A stretch of DNA of 64,000 nucleotides from Planctomycetaceae bacterium (GTDB lineage Bacteria; Planctomycetota; Planctomycetia; Planctomycetales; Planctomycetaceae). The notes below the pieces were generated by a model. It did no database searches. It was not told the origin of the DNA and worked only from the letters and a program-made list of their open reading frames with translations. The first letter of the stretch is position 1; every line of letters starts with the position of its first letter. A program made the position numbers and the translations under genes. The stretch is from NCBI GenBank assembly GCA_020426325.1, contig JAGQQG010000016.1, positions 1 through 64,000 on the forward strand. The letters run 5' to 3'. Positions 24,887 through 34,231 of the stretch are shown in pieces.

Positions 24887-26410
24887 TTAGTCGGTATCGA
24901 GCGGCCGCCCTTCCAGCTTGCGCCAAAGTTTGGCCATCCGATCCGAGAATGTCGGTGTGTGAACCGGCCTCGGATCCGTCTCGTGGATTTCACGCAGATG
25001 TTCCCGAAAAGCGCGAATCCGCAGATCGGCACTGTCAGATCCCTTTTCACTTCGTTGAATCTGGGATGTGAACTGCTCCTGTTGTTTGGTCAAATCGTTC
25101 CTCATGCGGGCGATCGCAGCCTTCTCCTGAGCGAGCGCCAGCCGCTCTTCGCGAAGTGTTGTGTCAACGACGGTTGCGACTCGCTGCTCACTGTCGGTCG
25201 CACAGGACTCTGACAATTGACTTTGCAGCTGGTTACGGTCCTGTTCGACTTCCAGGAACTTCGTTTTCAGCAATGAGTATTCTTCTCGAAGCTGTTTCAG
25301 CAATCCTTCACGTGCCGAGTCGGACGGTCCGTTCGCAGCGCCAGAAGTGAGGTTCTGTTCTGCCCGGTCACGTTCACGAGTCAGTTCTTCAATGGATTTC
25401 TGGAGTCGGTCCCGCTCTGCATGCCATTCCCCCTGCCACTGACTCACCCGACGCTCAACCTCACCGATCCACGTCTCCATCTGTTCACGCTCTTCGTCTG
25501 CCGCTTTGACAGCATCTTCCGATGCCCGCAGGAGATCGTTGAGCGTTGTAATCTGAGTGTCCTTTTCCTCCAGTTCTACGAGAAGTTGCTCAAGGCGCCC
25601 GACCAGCGTCTCTGCCTCCTCTCGGCTGATTGATGACTCTGTCTCCAGCTGTGACGCATGCGGTCCTGGGAATGCATCCAGTGCATTCAGGCGGGCGTCT
25701 CTCTCCGCGAGTTCTGCCCTCAAAAATTCCAACTCCGTCTCGAGTAGCTCGGTCGTGTCGTCAGCGAATGTCCCACGGTCATAAGCAGAAACCGCAGGTT
25801 CATGCTGTTCGACCGACTCGAACGGATCGCTCTCGAAAGTCTCATCCCATGGATCAAAGTCGCGATCCCATTCCGGCGTCGTCGAGTCGCTGTCCGACTC
25901 CTCAGTCTCTGCCAGGAGGGAAGCCACTTGTTGTCTCAGATCCTCTGGAAGTTCCTCGGAAGAGACTTCAACTCTTCCCGAGTCATCGTCTTGAAACGAG
26001 TCTTCTTCAGCTTGAATGATGATTTTAGAAACCGGAGTTACTGCGACGCTCTCCGACTTAGGAGTCGCTTTCAATGACACGCCTTTGACCACGATCCTGT
26101 AGTCAGCGATCCGGATCTCTGCTCCTGGAAGGACGTACATCTCTTCTTCGACACGGCAGCTGTCGACGAATGTACCTTCGTCCGAACTCCAGTCGCGAAT
26201 CTTGATACCGGCTTCGTCTGCCTCCATGGAGCAATGCATCCCGGCGACAGAATAGCCATCAAGCCGCAAACCGCACGCCGCGCTGCTGCCAACAATCAAC
26301 ACATGACCGGGCTTCAACTCATGACGGAAGAACCCCCCATCAGGCCGGAAGACCTCCAGGGTGATCAAGAGTGATTGGCTGTTATCGGTGACTGTAAACA
26401 TGGTGGACAT
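24887..26410 (-). CDS. FHA-domain protein with long coiled coil
   Basis: A 507-residue cytoplasmic protein. An FHA domain covers about residues 15-110, with the fold-typical GxSSAACGL and IRDWSSDEGTFVD segments. The phosphothreonine-binding residues look changed: the GR motif reads GS, SRxH reads AGMH and the NGT reads EGT. An acidic linker (about 130-210) leads into a long coiled coil (about 225-465) and a basic end. The ATG at 26410 follows GAAGAG and lies 14 bp past the upstream stop; an in-frame TTG sits at 26422. The shape suggests a scaffold that joins the sensory and GTPase halves of the operon. Confidence 0.75.
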   Translation of the reverse strand: MSTMFTVTDNSQSLLITLEVFRPDGGFFRHELKPGHVLIVGSSAACGLRLDGYSVAGMHCSMEADEAGIKIRDWSSDEGTFVDSCRVEEEMYVLPGAEIRIADYRIVVKGVSLKATPKSESVAVTPVSKIIIQAEEDSFQDDDSGRVEVSSEELPEDLRQQVASLLAETEESDSDSTTPEWDRDFDPWDETFESDPFESVEQHEPAVSAYDRGTFADDTTELLETELEFLRAELAERDARLNALDAFPGPHASQLETESSISREEAETLVGRLEQLLVELEEKDTQITTLNDLLRASEDAVKAADEEREQMETWIGEVERRVSQWQGEWHAERDRLQKSIEELTRERDRAEQNLTSGAANGPSDSAREGLLKQLREEYSLLKTKFLEVEQDRNQLQSQLSESCATDSEQRVATVVDTTLREERLALAQEKAAIARMRNDLTKQQEQFTSQIQRSEKGSDSADLRIRAFREHLREIHETDPRPVHTPTFSDRMAKLWRKLEGRPLDTD

Positions 26411-26424
26411 GAGACTCTTCAAAA

Positions 26425-28008
26425 TCAGGAGGCACAGGCAGGCACGGAGGAGGCTTCTCGGGATTTGTCACGCGTCGTTGCTTCGACTCCTGACAACGAC
26501 TGGTCGATCACTTTCAGGCACAACTCCGACGTATACGGCCGCGTGAGATAGGCATCACACACAACGGGTGTATGGGCAGGCGCGTCACGATCCGTTCGCG
26601 ATTGCAGCACACCGATGAACTTGACGTCTATATTCTGAGCGGCCAGTTCCTGCTGAACCTGTGCTGCAAAGGTGATCTCCGCATCAGTCTGCAACGGCAG
26701 AATGATGACATCCGGCCGACTCCGTTTGAGAAGCAGGCGAACTGCCAACTGGTCTCGAACCATTTTCAGCGTCAAGCGATCCGTCTGATCCTGGAGACCA
26801 AGTCTGAGAGATCGAGCTGTATTCGCATCGCCCTCCAGAATGACAACCTGCGGGATGTGTCCCGTCGATTTTCGATCGATCAAGTCGGCCAGACTCAGTC
26901 CTTGAAGGACTCGTCGAGTTTCATTGAAGTCCCGCCCCATGCGTGCAGCTAAATCTGAGGCTGTGATGGGATCACCCACGCCGCTGAGAATCTGCAGGTG
27001 TTGAGCTGACAAGCCCGCACGATCCAGATTCTGTCCGCGAATCGCTCGACGTGAGTAGTGAACACGATCCAATTCTTTTGCAAGTTCGTGCTCGGGGCAG
27101 TGCAAGGTTGCTTCGACCAGCAATGCGACAAGACTCGAATCCAGCGGTAGTTTCCGGAATAGCGGAGAGGGCATCCGACCGGTTTCAAATCGAAACCCCT
27201 TGAGTTCACTCTGGAAGCACTTCCACACCAGCATTGCTGCCTGATGACGCAAGACTTGTCTGAGCAACCGTGGATCGAGCACTTTGCGATCAAGCAGTTC
27301 CACCAGCCCGTCCACTTCCGAACAGAGTTTCCCACCAACAGTCAGATTCAGAACGGGAGCGATATCACGGAGAGACTCCGGAAGAGATTTGGCGATCTCT
27401 TTGGAGTCGATGCCGGTTCCCGTGACCGCCTGGATCCGCCCCTCGTCAGCGTAGAACCAGATGCGTGCCGTGCCTGCCTGAACTTCGAGGACTCCGCTCT
27501 TGACGCCGTTGTTCACGAAGTCCAGCACCTCACGAAGCGAAAACGTGTTGAAGGTCCCGGCGAAGTCCGCTTCTTCCAGGGCGTTGATCACTTCAGGTAC
27601 CGCAGTACCGTCGGCTTGCGACTGCACGATCAGCCGACCCGTGTCGAGAGCATTGGCAACCGTCGTGATCAGCAACTCCTCCGTGTAGGGCTTCGGGAGC
27701 ATGTCGACGACGTTGGCAGAATCGGCATATTCCACATACGCTTTCTTGCGCAGAGTGGAGCTGATGACAACCGGAGTGTGCTTTACCTCGGGAATTTCAA
27801 GCAGCTTTTGACAGACCTCGAATCCCGTCGTTCCGGGAAGTTGATGGTCCAGAAGGATCATGTCAGGCCGGATCGATTGAGCCTGCTCCAGACCTTCTTC
27901 CGCATTGGGCGCAAGAATGACACGATAGCCTTCCGGACTGAGAGTGTTGTCGACCAGGCGGCGAATTGTCGCGCTGTCATCAATGACCAGGATGGTTGTC
28001 TGGCTCAT
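26425..28008 (-). CDS. Response regulator with REC, PATAN (DUF4388) and pseudo-receiver domains
   Basis: A 527-residue regulator. The N-terminal receiver has the acidic patch after VIDD, phospho-acceptor Asp in LLDHQLPG (about 54) and Lys in PKPY. A DUF4388/PATAN domain follows (from about 145: AGTFNTFSLREVLDFV, ARIWFYADEGRIQAV), as in cyanobacterial and other twitching or gliding regulators. The C-terminal REC-like domain (about 395-510) has VIILPL where the phospho-acceptor should be and TRPY for the Lys, so it is a pseudo-receiver. It is probably the main target of the CheA in this operon. Confidence 0.85.
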   Translation of the reverse strand: MSQTTILVIDDSATIRRLVDNTLSPEGYRVILAPNAEEGLEQAQSIRPDMILLDHQLPGTTGFEVCQKLLEIPEVKHTPVVISSTLRKKAYVEYADSANVVDMLPKPYTEELLITTVANALDTGRLIVQSQADGTAVPEVINALEEADFAGTFNTFSLREVLDFVNNGVKSGVLEVQAGTARIWFYADEGRIQAVTGTGIDSKEIAKSLPESLRDIAPVLNLTVGGKLCSEVDGLVELLDRKVLDPRLLRQVLRHQAAMLVWKCFQSELKGFRFETGRMPSPLFRKLPLDSSLVALLVEATLHCPEHELAKELDRVHYSRRAIRGQNLDRAGLSAQHLQILSGVGDPITASDLAARMGRDFNETRRVLQGLSLADLIDRKSTGHIPQVVILEGDANTARSLRLGLQDQTDRLTLKMVRDQLAVRLLLKRSRPDVIILPLQTDAEITFAAQVQQELAAQNIDVKFIGVLQSRTDRDAPAHTPVVCDAYLTRPYTSELCLKVIDQSLSGVEATTRDKSREASSVPACAS

Positions 28009-28021
28009 GAGTCAATAATCC

Positions 28022-30889
28022 TTAGTGAGTCGTCGTAGGAATCAGTGCAAGTTGTCGTAAAACGTCTTCAACCGCAGTGGCTGAGACTGGCTTCGCGATG
28101 AAGCCGTTGGCTCCTAATTGTCGTGCTCGCTCTTGTGTTTCCGCTTCGCTACGGGTTGTCACGATGACCACCGGTTCGGCAGGGTCTCGATCACCTCGCT
28201 TGAGTTCGCTCAACAGGTCAAACCCACCGAGTCGCGGCATCTCCAAGTCGGAGAAGACTGCATCAAATGACTCGGTCCGCAGCACTTCGAGTGCCTCAAG
28301 TCCGTCACTGACCTCTGTGATTTCAAAACCGTAGGGTTGGAGTGTCTGAACTAATCGACGCCGGGCACTGAGCGAGTCGTCGGCGACGAGGATACGTCGC
28401 AGATCGGCGATTTGTGGGTGGTTTGCTCGTTGATCACTCACTCGGCGATCGGCATTCAGGTCAGATGAAGCCAGTGAGCTTGCAGCCTGTTCGAGGCGAT
28501 TTCCGTCGAGGAGCAAGACAACCTCACCCGATCCAGAAAGGCTCACGCCGCTCAGGAGGGGATGTCGCCGCAACAATTGAGGTAATGGTCGCACCACGAC
28601 TTCCTCCGTGCCGAGGATGGCGTCAACCGAAAGTTCCAGTTGATCGAGCGTGCCGCCATGTGATCCACGCGGAAGCATGCGATTTGAATTCTCATGTCGA
28701 TTTCGACCGTTGGTGAGCCGTTTGATGCTCAAAATGCGTTGTGAGCCGGCTTCATCCGTTCTTCGGACTCCCAGGACATCAGCCATCGTCAGAGCGGATT
28801 GGACCGCGATTTTCGAGGTAGGCATCGTGTCAGATGTCGAGAGAACGAACTGCATAGGCATCCCGAACAGTTGTCCTCCACAGCGGACGATGAGAGAGTG
28901 TTCAATCACGGATGGCAGAGGAATGCTCAGTCGAAACGTGGTGCCTTTTCCGGCGACCGAGTCCACGTCGATCTGACAATTACATCGATCCAACGCCGCT
29001 GCAACGACATCCATGCCGACGCCCCGTCCGGCGACCTCGTTCGTTTCGCTGCGTGTCGAGAAGCCGGGGTGGAAGATCAATCGAGTCAATTCTTGCTCAG
29101 AAATTGACCGATCCGCAGGCAGCAGGCCTCGTTCGTGGCCGCGGTGGCGAATCGCATCAAAGTCCAGGCCCCCGCCGTCGTCACGAATTTCCAGAATCAA
29201 CAGGTGAGAACTGCCGAACGCTTCGACTGTGATTGTCCCTTCTGCAGGTTTGCCCGCTTTGCGGCGGACCTCTGGTGACTCGATGCCATGTCCGACTGCA
29301 TTTCGCACAAGATGCAGCAGCGGCTCATAAAGGCGCTCCTGAAGCGATCGTTCTAACCCTGCATGTTCACCAATGAATTCGAGTCGCACCTGCTTCTGCT
29401 CGACTCGCGCCGCATCACGGGCGACCCGTTGCAGTCGTTGAAACAGTCCCGAAAGTGGAAGCCGCCTCAATTGCACGAGTTGTTGACGAAACTGTTGGAT
29501 GAATTGAGAGACCGAACGGTTCTCATCAGCCATCGACTGCCGGGTTGATTGCAGGACCGATGCAATCTCACGCACATCGCTGGTGATTTCCTTGAGATAC
29601 CCTCTCGCCTGTTGACGATCGGTCGACTCAGCATCGCTGCCGGGTCGATGTGAATATGAACTGCTGAATCCGAACTGATTGGCAAATGATTCCAATCGCA
29701 GTGTGCAGCGACTCAATTCGTCCGCAGCACGGTCGACTTCCAGCACCCGCTGATCACGCCGGCGTCTCCAGGTCACAAGTTCCACCAGCAGGTCCATCAG
29801 CCTGTCAAGTTGTTGCGACTTGACACGAACGGATTCATCACCCGGCTCGTCAGAACGATCATGTGAGAAGGACACCGGAAGGCTCTGCCTGGCCACCTGA
29901 GGTGCATCAGTGACAGGACGAACATTCGCCGAATCAGCTGCCGGTGACTTTTTCAGCGAATTCACTTGAGTTCGAACTGCGTCAACACAAGTCAGCACCG
30001 GTTCGAGCTGTTGACTGTCGGTCACGGAACCCGCACTTTGCAGCCATTCCTCGACGCTGTGCAGATGAGCGGCGAGGTTGACCAACCCGACACTGGCCGA
30101 TGCTCCCTTGAGAGTGTGCAAGTCGCGTCCCAACTGCTGTAGCGGTGCCGTTGAGTCCGAAGAGTTCTCGAACTCCAGCACGGCTCGTTCCATCGACGCG
30201 AGGCATTGCTCAACGTCCTCCTGATAGGCCTCAAGCAATTCGTCATCCAGATCGATCAGTTCGGGAGCGAACACCTTAATCGATGTCGCGTTCTTCCCAG
30301 CTTGAGGGACCGCATTTGATTGACCTGAGATGGACTCCGGCTCTTGATCGCGATCGTTGGCAGTATTCGCCCCCCCTCCCAGTGTGGAAAGGATCAGGTC
30401 GACCTGTTGAGTTGAGAGGTCTGTGAACTGGTCTCCGTCGGCATCGTCTGAGTCAATGGCCTGATCAAGAGCAGAGGTCTCCCAGGACGAATCGCTTCCA
30501 ACCAGAGTCAGATATTCTCCCCAGCGATGTCGGGCCTCTTCGGCCAGCGTCAGCAACGAGGCTGCCTCGACTGCCAATGGATCAGCGAGCGAAGCACCCA
30601 CATTCGGCAAAGCTGATTTTACGAAATCAATGATCTTCTCACTGATCTCAGTCATTTGTTCGTCGGAACCGTCCGCAAAGCACTCGACAATTTCAAGGAG
30701 GCTTGCGAGTGTCTTCACGCTTGAAAGCCAGGAATCGTCAGCGACCGATTCCAAGTCCTCGGTGGCACTAATGAGACACTGGCGTGCGACTCCCGAATAG
30801 GACGGATCATGAGCGCAGACGTCGAGTGCCTGCTCGATCGGAATCAGCAGTTGTTCAACTGTGTCGGGATGTTGCTCAGCCGTGTTCAT
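28022..30889 (-). CDS. cheA: Hybrid CheA-type histidine kinase
   Basis: A 955-residue cytoplasmic kinase. A 200-residue helical N-terminus with no phospho-His comes first. The Hpt domain carries HTLKGASASVG (His about 257). The dimerisation and ATPase domains follow (N-box HLVRNAVGHGIE about 530, G1 DDGGGLD, G2 GRGVGMDVV), then a CheW-like regulatory domain and a C-terminal receiver (ILVADDSLSARRRL, FSDLEMPRLGG, IAKP). This order is that of the alternative-cellular-function and Pil-Chp type CheA hybrids. It would take the signal from the receptor and CheW and phosphorylate its own receiver, the PATAN regulator and CheY. Confidence 0.9.
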   Translation of the reverse strand: MNTAEQHPDTVEQLLIPIEQALDVCAHDPSYSGVARQCLISATEDLESVADDSWLSSVKTLASLLEIVECFADGSDEQMTEISEKIIDFVKSALPNVGASLADPLAVEAASLLTLAEEARHRWGEYLTLVGSDSSWETSALDQAIDSDDADGDQFTDLSTQQVDLILSTLGGGANTANDRDQEPESISGQSNAVPQAGKNATSIKVFAPELIDLDDELLEAYQEDVEQCLASMERAVLEFENSSDSTAPLQQLGRDLHTLKGASASVGLVNLAAHLHSVEEWLQSAGSVTDSQQLEPVLTCVDAVRTQVNSLKKSPAADSANVRPVTDAPQVARQSLPVSFSHDRSDEPGDESVRVKSQQLDRLMDLLVELVTWRRRRDQRVLEVDRAADELSRCTLRLESFANQFGFSSSYSHRPGSDAESTDRQQARGYLKEITSDVREIASVLQSTRQSMADENRSVSQFIQQFRQQLVQLRRLPLSGLFQRLQRVARDAARVEQKQVRLEFIGEHAGLERSLQERLYEPLLHLVRNAVGHGIESPEVRRKAGKPAEGTITVEAFGSSHLLILEIRDDGGGLDFDAIRHRGHERGLLPADRSISEQELTRLIFHPGFSTRSETNEVAGRGVGMDVVAAALDRCNCQIDVDSVAGKGTTFRLSIPLPSVIEHSLIVRCGGQLFGMPMQFVLSTSDTMPTSKIAVQSALTMADVLGVRRTDEAGSQRILSIKRLTNGRNRHENSNRMLPRGSHGGTLDQLELSVDAILGTEEVVVRPLPQLLRRHPLLSGVSLSGSGEVVLLLDGNRLEQAASSLASSDLNADRRVSDQRANHPQIADLRRILVADDSLSARRRLVQTLQPYGFEITEVSDGLEALEVLRTESFDAVFSDLEMPRLGGFDLLSELKRGDRDPAEPVVIVTTRSEAETQERARQLGANGFIAKPVSATAVEDVLRQLALIPTTTH

Positions 30890-30898
30890 TGATCCTGC

Positions 30899-32290
30899 CT
30901 ATTCCACAAGGCTCAGTTCAGGAGAGACCGACGAGAGGATGGAATCTGTTGGACTTCCCGATCGACGGTCAGAGAGATCGGCAGCGTTTGTGCGCTGACG
31001 CCCGCGATGGTTCTCCGCCTGCATGCCGGCACGCAGTGGTGCGAGCGTGTGATTGAGCGTCTCGACATGCTGGGAGATGGAGCGAATGGTCCAACCGGCC
31101 CCTTCCGTTCGGCTACGGATGCTTCGCGTTGTCTCGGAAATGCGCTCGACAGCAACAACCAGATCCTGTGTGAGATGAAGTTGCTGACCGGCAAGACGGG
31201 AGATGTCTTGAATGCGTGCGACCGACTCCTGACAGGTCTCTCCGATGAGCCCCAGTTGATTTCGGGTCGATGACATCCGTTTGAGCTCGGCATGCACATC
31301 TTCACGCTGTTCGGCCATTGCTCGGATGGACTCGTCGGTTTCGGTCTGAATTGTCTCGATCAGGTTGGAAACCTGTCGGGTCGCCTGAGCGGCCTGTTCT
31401 GCCAGCTTGCGGACTTCCTCAGCGACGATTGAGAATCCTCGTCCCTGTTCGCCCGCACGGATGGACTCAATGGACGCATTGAGAGCCAGCAAGTCTGTCC
31501 GGGAAGAAATCGCCGTGATGGTTTCGACGATCGCTCCGATAGCTTCTGTTCGTTCACCCAAAGCTCGCAGCTTCCGCTCGGCACCTTCGACACGCGTTCG
31601 GAATCCATCAATATGTTCGAGGTGCTGTTCGACCATTGAACGGGCCTGTGACGCCACTTCCCCTGCCTTGAGAGCTGAACGTTGTGCAGCGTTTGCGTTC
31701 TCGGCGACCGAGTCGAATTGCAGGGAGAGTTGCTCGACATAGGTTGTCGTCCGATTGACTGCTTCACTTTGGTCCTCCGCTCCTGCGGCGATCTGTCCCG
31801 AGTTCTCCTGCACCTCGCTGACTTGGGTTGAAATCTGATCGAGTTCGGATTTGAGTTGTCCGTTCAACTGGTGAAGCACGCGCTTGAGTTGTGACACGGC
31901 ACTGCCGATGCGGTCCGGGCCGTCACTGGAGTTCCCCTGACTGATGGCCTCAAGAAGAGATTCAATTTCCTGTGCCTGGTGACGCGCATTGGAGACCGCA
32001 TCCGACCAGCGGACTGCCCGTGAACGGATGTGTTTGATGACTTCCTGCACATCTTGAATGGGATGAGTCTGAGATGGAGTTTCGCTCCGGGAATGGTCAG
32101 CCTGCTGAATGAGTCGCAAACCTCCACCAATGCTGCGACTCAACGCGAAACCGATCGCACCGCTGATGCCAATCGCAACAGCTGCCGCTGTGATTGCAGA
32201 GGTAGACCCCGGGCCGATCATCCAGAGCACTCCCGCTCCAATCGCGGCTGCAGTCACGTGGGACAAAGTCAGGAAGAGATTGAGTTTCAT
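30899..32290 (-). CDS. Methyl-accepting chemotaxis protein without periplasmic sensor
   Basis: A 463-residue receptor. Two TM helices (about 8-28 and 33-52) form a hairpin with a very short loop, so there is no periplasmic ligand domain. A short linker leads to a coiled-coil signalling domain whose hairpin tip reads [18 protein letters not shown] (about 290). The signal must come from the membrane, the cytoplasm or a partner protein. It stands 10 bp from CheW and CheA genes and surely forms an array with them. CheR and CheB genes are absent from the window. Confidence 0.9.
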   Translation of the reverse strand: MKLNLFLTLSHVTAAAIGAGVLWMIGPGSTSAITAAAVAIGISGAIGFALSRSIGGGLRLIQQADHSRSETPSQTHPIQDVQEVIKHIRSRAVRWSDAVSNARHQAQEIESLLEAISQGNSSDGPDRIGSAVSQLKRVLHQLNGQLKSELDQISTQVSEVQENSGQIAAGAEDQSEAVNRTTTYVEQLSLQFDSVAENANAAQRSALKAGEVASQARSMVEQHLEHIDGFRTRVEGAERKLRALGERTEAIGAIVETITAISSRTDLLALNASIESIRAGEQGRGFSIVAEEVRKLAEQAAQATRQVSNLIETIQTETDESIRAMAEQREDVHAELKRMSSTRNQLGLIGETCQESVARIQDISRLAGQQLHLTQDLVVAVERISETTRSIRSRTEGAGWTIRSISQHVETLNHTLAPLRAGMQAENHRGRQRTNAADLSDRRSGSPTDSILSSVSPELSLVE

Positions 32291-32300
32291 GGCAAGAACC

Positions 32301-32828
32301 TTATGGCACAGTCTGAACGCTCAGCTGCGTAGCGATTTCCTGGCAGGAAGTGCTGTGAGAACTTTCCGGCGACCACATGTGATTCAGAAAGTCGGAAGCA
32401 ACCCGATAGAGTCGATTGACGTCAAGGACGCGGATGACCTCATCTCGAAAACTGGCCGTCCCGAAAAACAACCGGGACGCTGTGTCCTCATGTGATCCGT
32501 TCGTGGATGCGAGTTCGAGTCTCTCCAGCCCCATCACTTGTGATATCGCCAACGCCCATGCACCGTTATTGGTGTCAATGACCAGCAGATATCTGATCTC
32601 GTTGTCACCGGCTGTTGTTCCCTTGATGAGAGAGTGCAACGAAAGCACGGGGACGAATTCGTTCCGTAGGTGGCATAGACCTGCGACACAACTCGGTGAT
32701 TGGGGGACTTCCACAATCGGAACTGCTTCGACGGCTTCACGGACGTCACCGGCTGCGATCGCGTAGGCATCGCGACCGACGCGGAACACGCAGTAGTCAT
32801 CAGTCGGGTAAGAGTCGGCTGTTCTCAT
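32301..32828 (-). CDS. cheW: CheW-like coupling protein
   Basis: A 175-residue CheW domain protein that would link the receptor to CheA. Core strands [39 protein letters not shown] and [23 protein letters not shown] follow the usual two-subdomain order, and the end [13 protein letters not shown] matches the family. The last 30 residues are a low-complexity tail. Its start overlaps the stop of the preceding small gene by one base (TAATG), pointing to coupled translation. Confidence 0.87.
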   Translation of the reverse strand: MRTADSYPTDDYCVFRVGRDAYAIAAGDVREAVEAVPIVEVPQSPSCVAGLCHLRNEFVPVLSLHSLIKGTTAGDNEIRYLLVIDTNNGAWALAISQVMGLERLELASTNGSHEDTASRLFFGTASFRDEVIRVLDVNRLYRVASDFLNHMWSPESSHSTSCQEIATQLSVQTVP

Positions 32829-33289
32829 TAATGACCTCCCTGATGGGTTGCGGCGTCAGTGGCATTCATCTCCTGCCGCAATCGATCTGCAATCCTTGCC
32901 TTGATTGCGGCCAGCCGGGATTGATCGTCATCCGTTGGGAGGGACACATCGATCTTTGTTGGTGCGGGAATCGAGTCCTGTGATCGAACAGCTTTGGTTA
33001 ATGGCTCTGCAGGTTGACTAACGACGACCGGCGAGAGAATCGGCTCAAGTCGAATTTGAGAAGAGACGGTTTGTTGATTGGGGATGAGACGCGCTCTCTG
33101 AGGAGAAAGGGTCGCGAGAATGTCATTCAACTCATTCCTGATATCAGTGGAAAACCTGCTCAGTTCTATACTGCAGTCACTCAGGTGATTGATCAGCTGC
33201 GTAGTGGTGCCGCTTACTGCTGGACAATCACCCGTTGGGTGGTGCGCAGGAGCGGAATGACTCTGTGCGGTTGCAGTGGAATCAGACAT
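32828..33289 (-). CDS. Small protein of unknown function in chemosensory operon
   Basis: A 153-residue hydrophilic protein with no motif I recognise. It has a His/Ser/Thr-rich N-terminus, a helical region with regular Leu spacing (about 32-66), a Pro/Ser-rich linker and a C-terminal helix (IKARIADRLRQEMNAT). The overlap with the cheW start, TAATG, and the intact frame support that it is real. It may bind the receptor or CheW; no direct evidence. Confidence 0.6.
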   Translation of the reverse strand: MSDSTATAQSHSAPAHHPTGDCPAVSGTTTQLINHLSDCSIELSRFSTDIRNELNDILATLSPQRARLIPNQQTVSSQIRLEPILSPVVVSQPAEPLTKAVRSQDSIPAPTKIDVSLPTDDDQSRLAAIKARIADRLRQEMNATDAATHQGGH

Positions 33290-33358
33290 GATTGGACTTA
33301 CTCGACAGCGACGATTTGCACGAAGATGCCACTTGTGAAATGTGGCCGAAATGATTGA

Positions 33359-33733
33359 TCAGGATCGTGCAACGGTAAACGTATGAATGACATCAAGAAG
33401 TTTTTGTGAAGTGACAGGTTTATGGAGGTATGCTCCCAGCTTGTCTCCCAGCATCTCCAGAGCGTGAGACTCAAGCGATGTCAGGAAGATAATGGGGAGT
33501 TCACTCCACGGGGGTCCTTGAGATTGAAGCTCCTGGCAGACGCCATAGCCATCCGTGTCGGGCATGTTGATGTCGAGAATGGCCAGCATCGGCTGTTCTC
33601 GATAGATTTGTTCCAGTGCAGCCTGCCCCGTTTCGGCTTCGATGACATCGATGCCTTCTCTGCTCAGGATTTGTCTCACCCGAGTGCGAATGGTGCGACT
33701 ATCGTCGGCGACAAGAATTTTGGGCGAAGACAT
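33359..33733 (-). CDS. cheY: CheY-like single-domain response regulator, first gene of the operon
   Basis: A 124-residue stand-alone receiver. The acidic pair in ILVADDS, phospho-acceptor in AILDINMPD and Lys in LHKPVTS are in place, and no output domain is attached. It is the phosphate target or sink of the hybrid CheA. The ATG at 33733 starts just before the first strand; the frame is open to 33781. It is the first of eleven closely packed minus-strand genes reaching to 21579. Confidence 0.88.
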   Translation of the reverse strand: MSSPKILVADDSRTIRTRVRQILSREGIDVIEAETGQAALEQIYREQPMLAILDINMPDTDGYGVCQELQSQGPPWSELPIIFLTSLESHALEMLGDKLGAYLHKPVTSQKLLDVIHTFTVARS

Positions 33734-34231
33734 CAGCGATCTCGACAGAAAACCAGTTTTGGGGAGCCCACAGTCACGCAACTATAGGTCGCCTCTCGAT
33801 TGAGACAGGCTCATGTGTCACGTCAGGGTGAGGGATTCGCGGCAGCGGGAGTTGTGTCCGAGTTCTGACGGTTGTACGGATGTTGCCTATGCCGACTGAC
33901 CAATCGAAGAATCCGATTGCAGGACCTTCGAGAATGCCGCCTCAGTCATTGCTCCTCAGCTGAGAATGTCGATACGAATGGAAAAGCAAAATGAATCGAC
34001 AACAAGATGGTGCACGTTGTGAATCACGCGAGTTTCGTACTCAGCGAGTAAGGCGTTGTTCCTCTGGAATGAGGGAAACAGGCTGCTTCTGACAGAAGAG
34101 ACTTGATTGGCGAGGAAGTTCTGCAACAGGTTGCAGCGGGATCCAGAGCGATGTTGACGCAATCCAGGAAGGACCCCAGAATTCCCTCAACGCGATCCGG
34201 TGACGTCCCTGAGTAGAAAGAGCACTGCACA
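33734..34231. other. Divergent region, chemosensory operon / glutamate dehydrogenase
   Basis: About 500 bp with no supported gene. On the minus strand a TATAGT hexamer (33786-33781) could be the -10 box of the chemosensory operon, leaving a leader of about 40 nt, but its -35 is weak. The 450 bp toward the dehydrogenase gene show no clear structure. Confidence 0.4.

Noticed and set aside
27500..27688. Plus-strand frames inside the chemosensory operon
   Set aside because: They are antisense shadows of strongly supported Che and PATAN genes.
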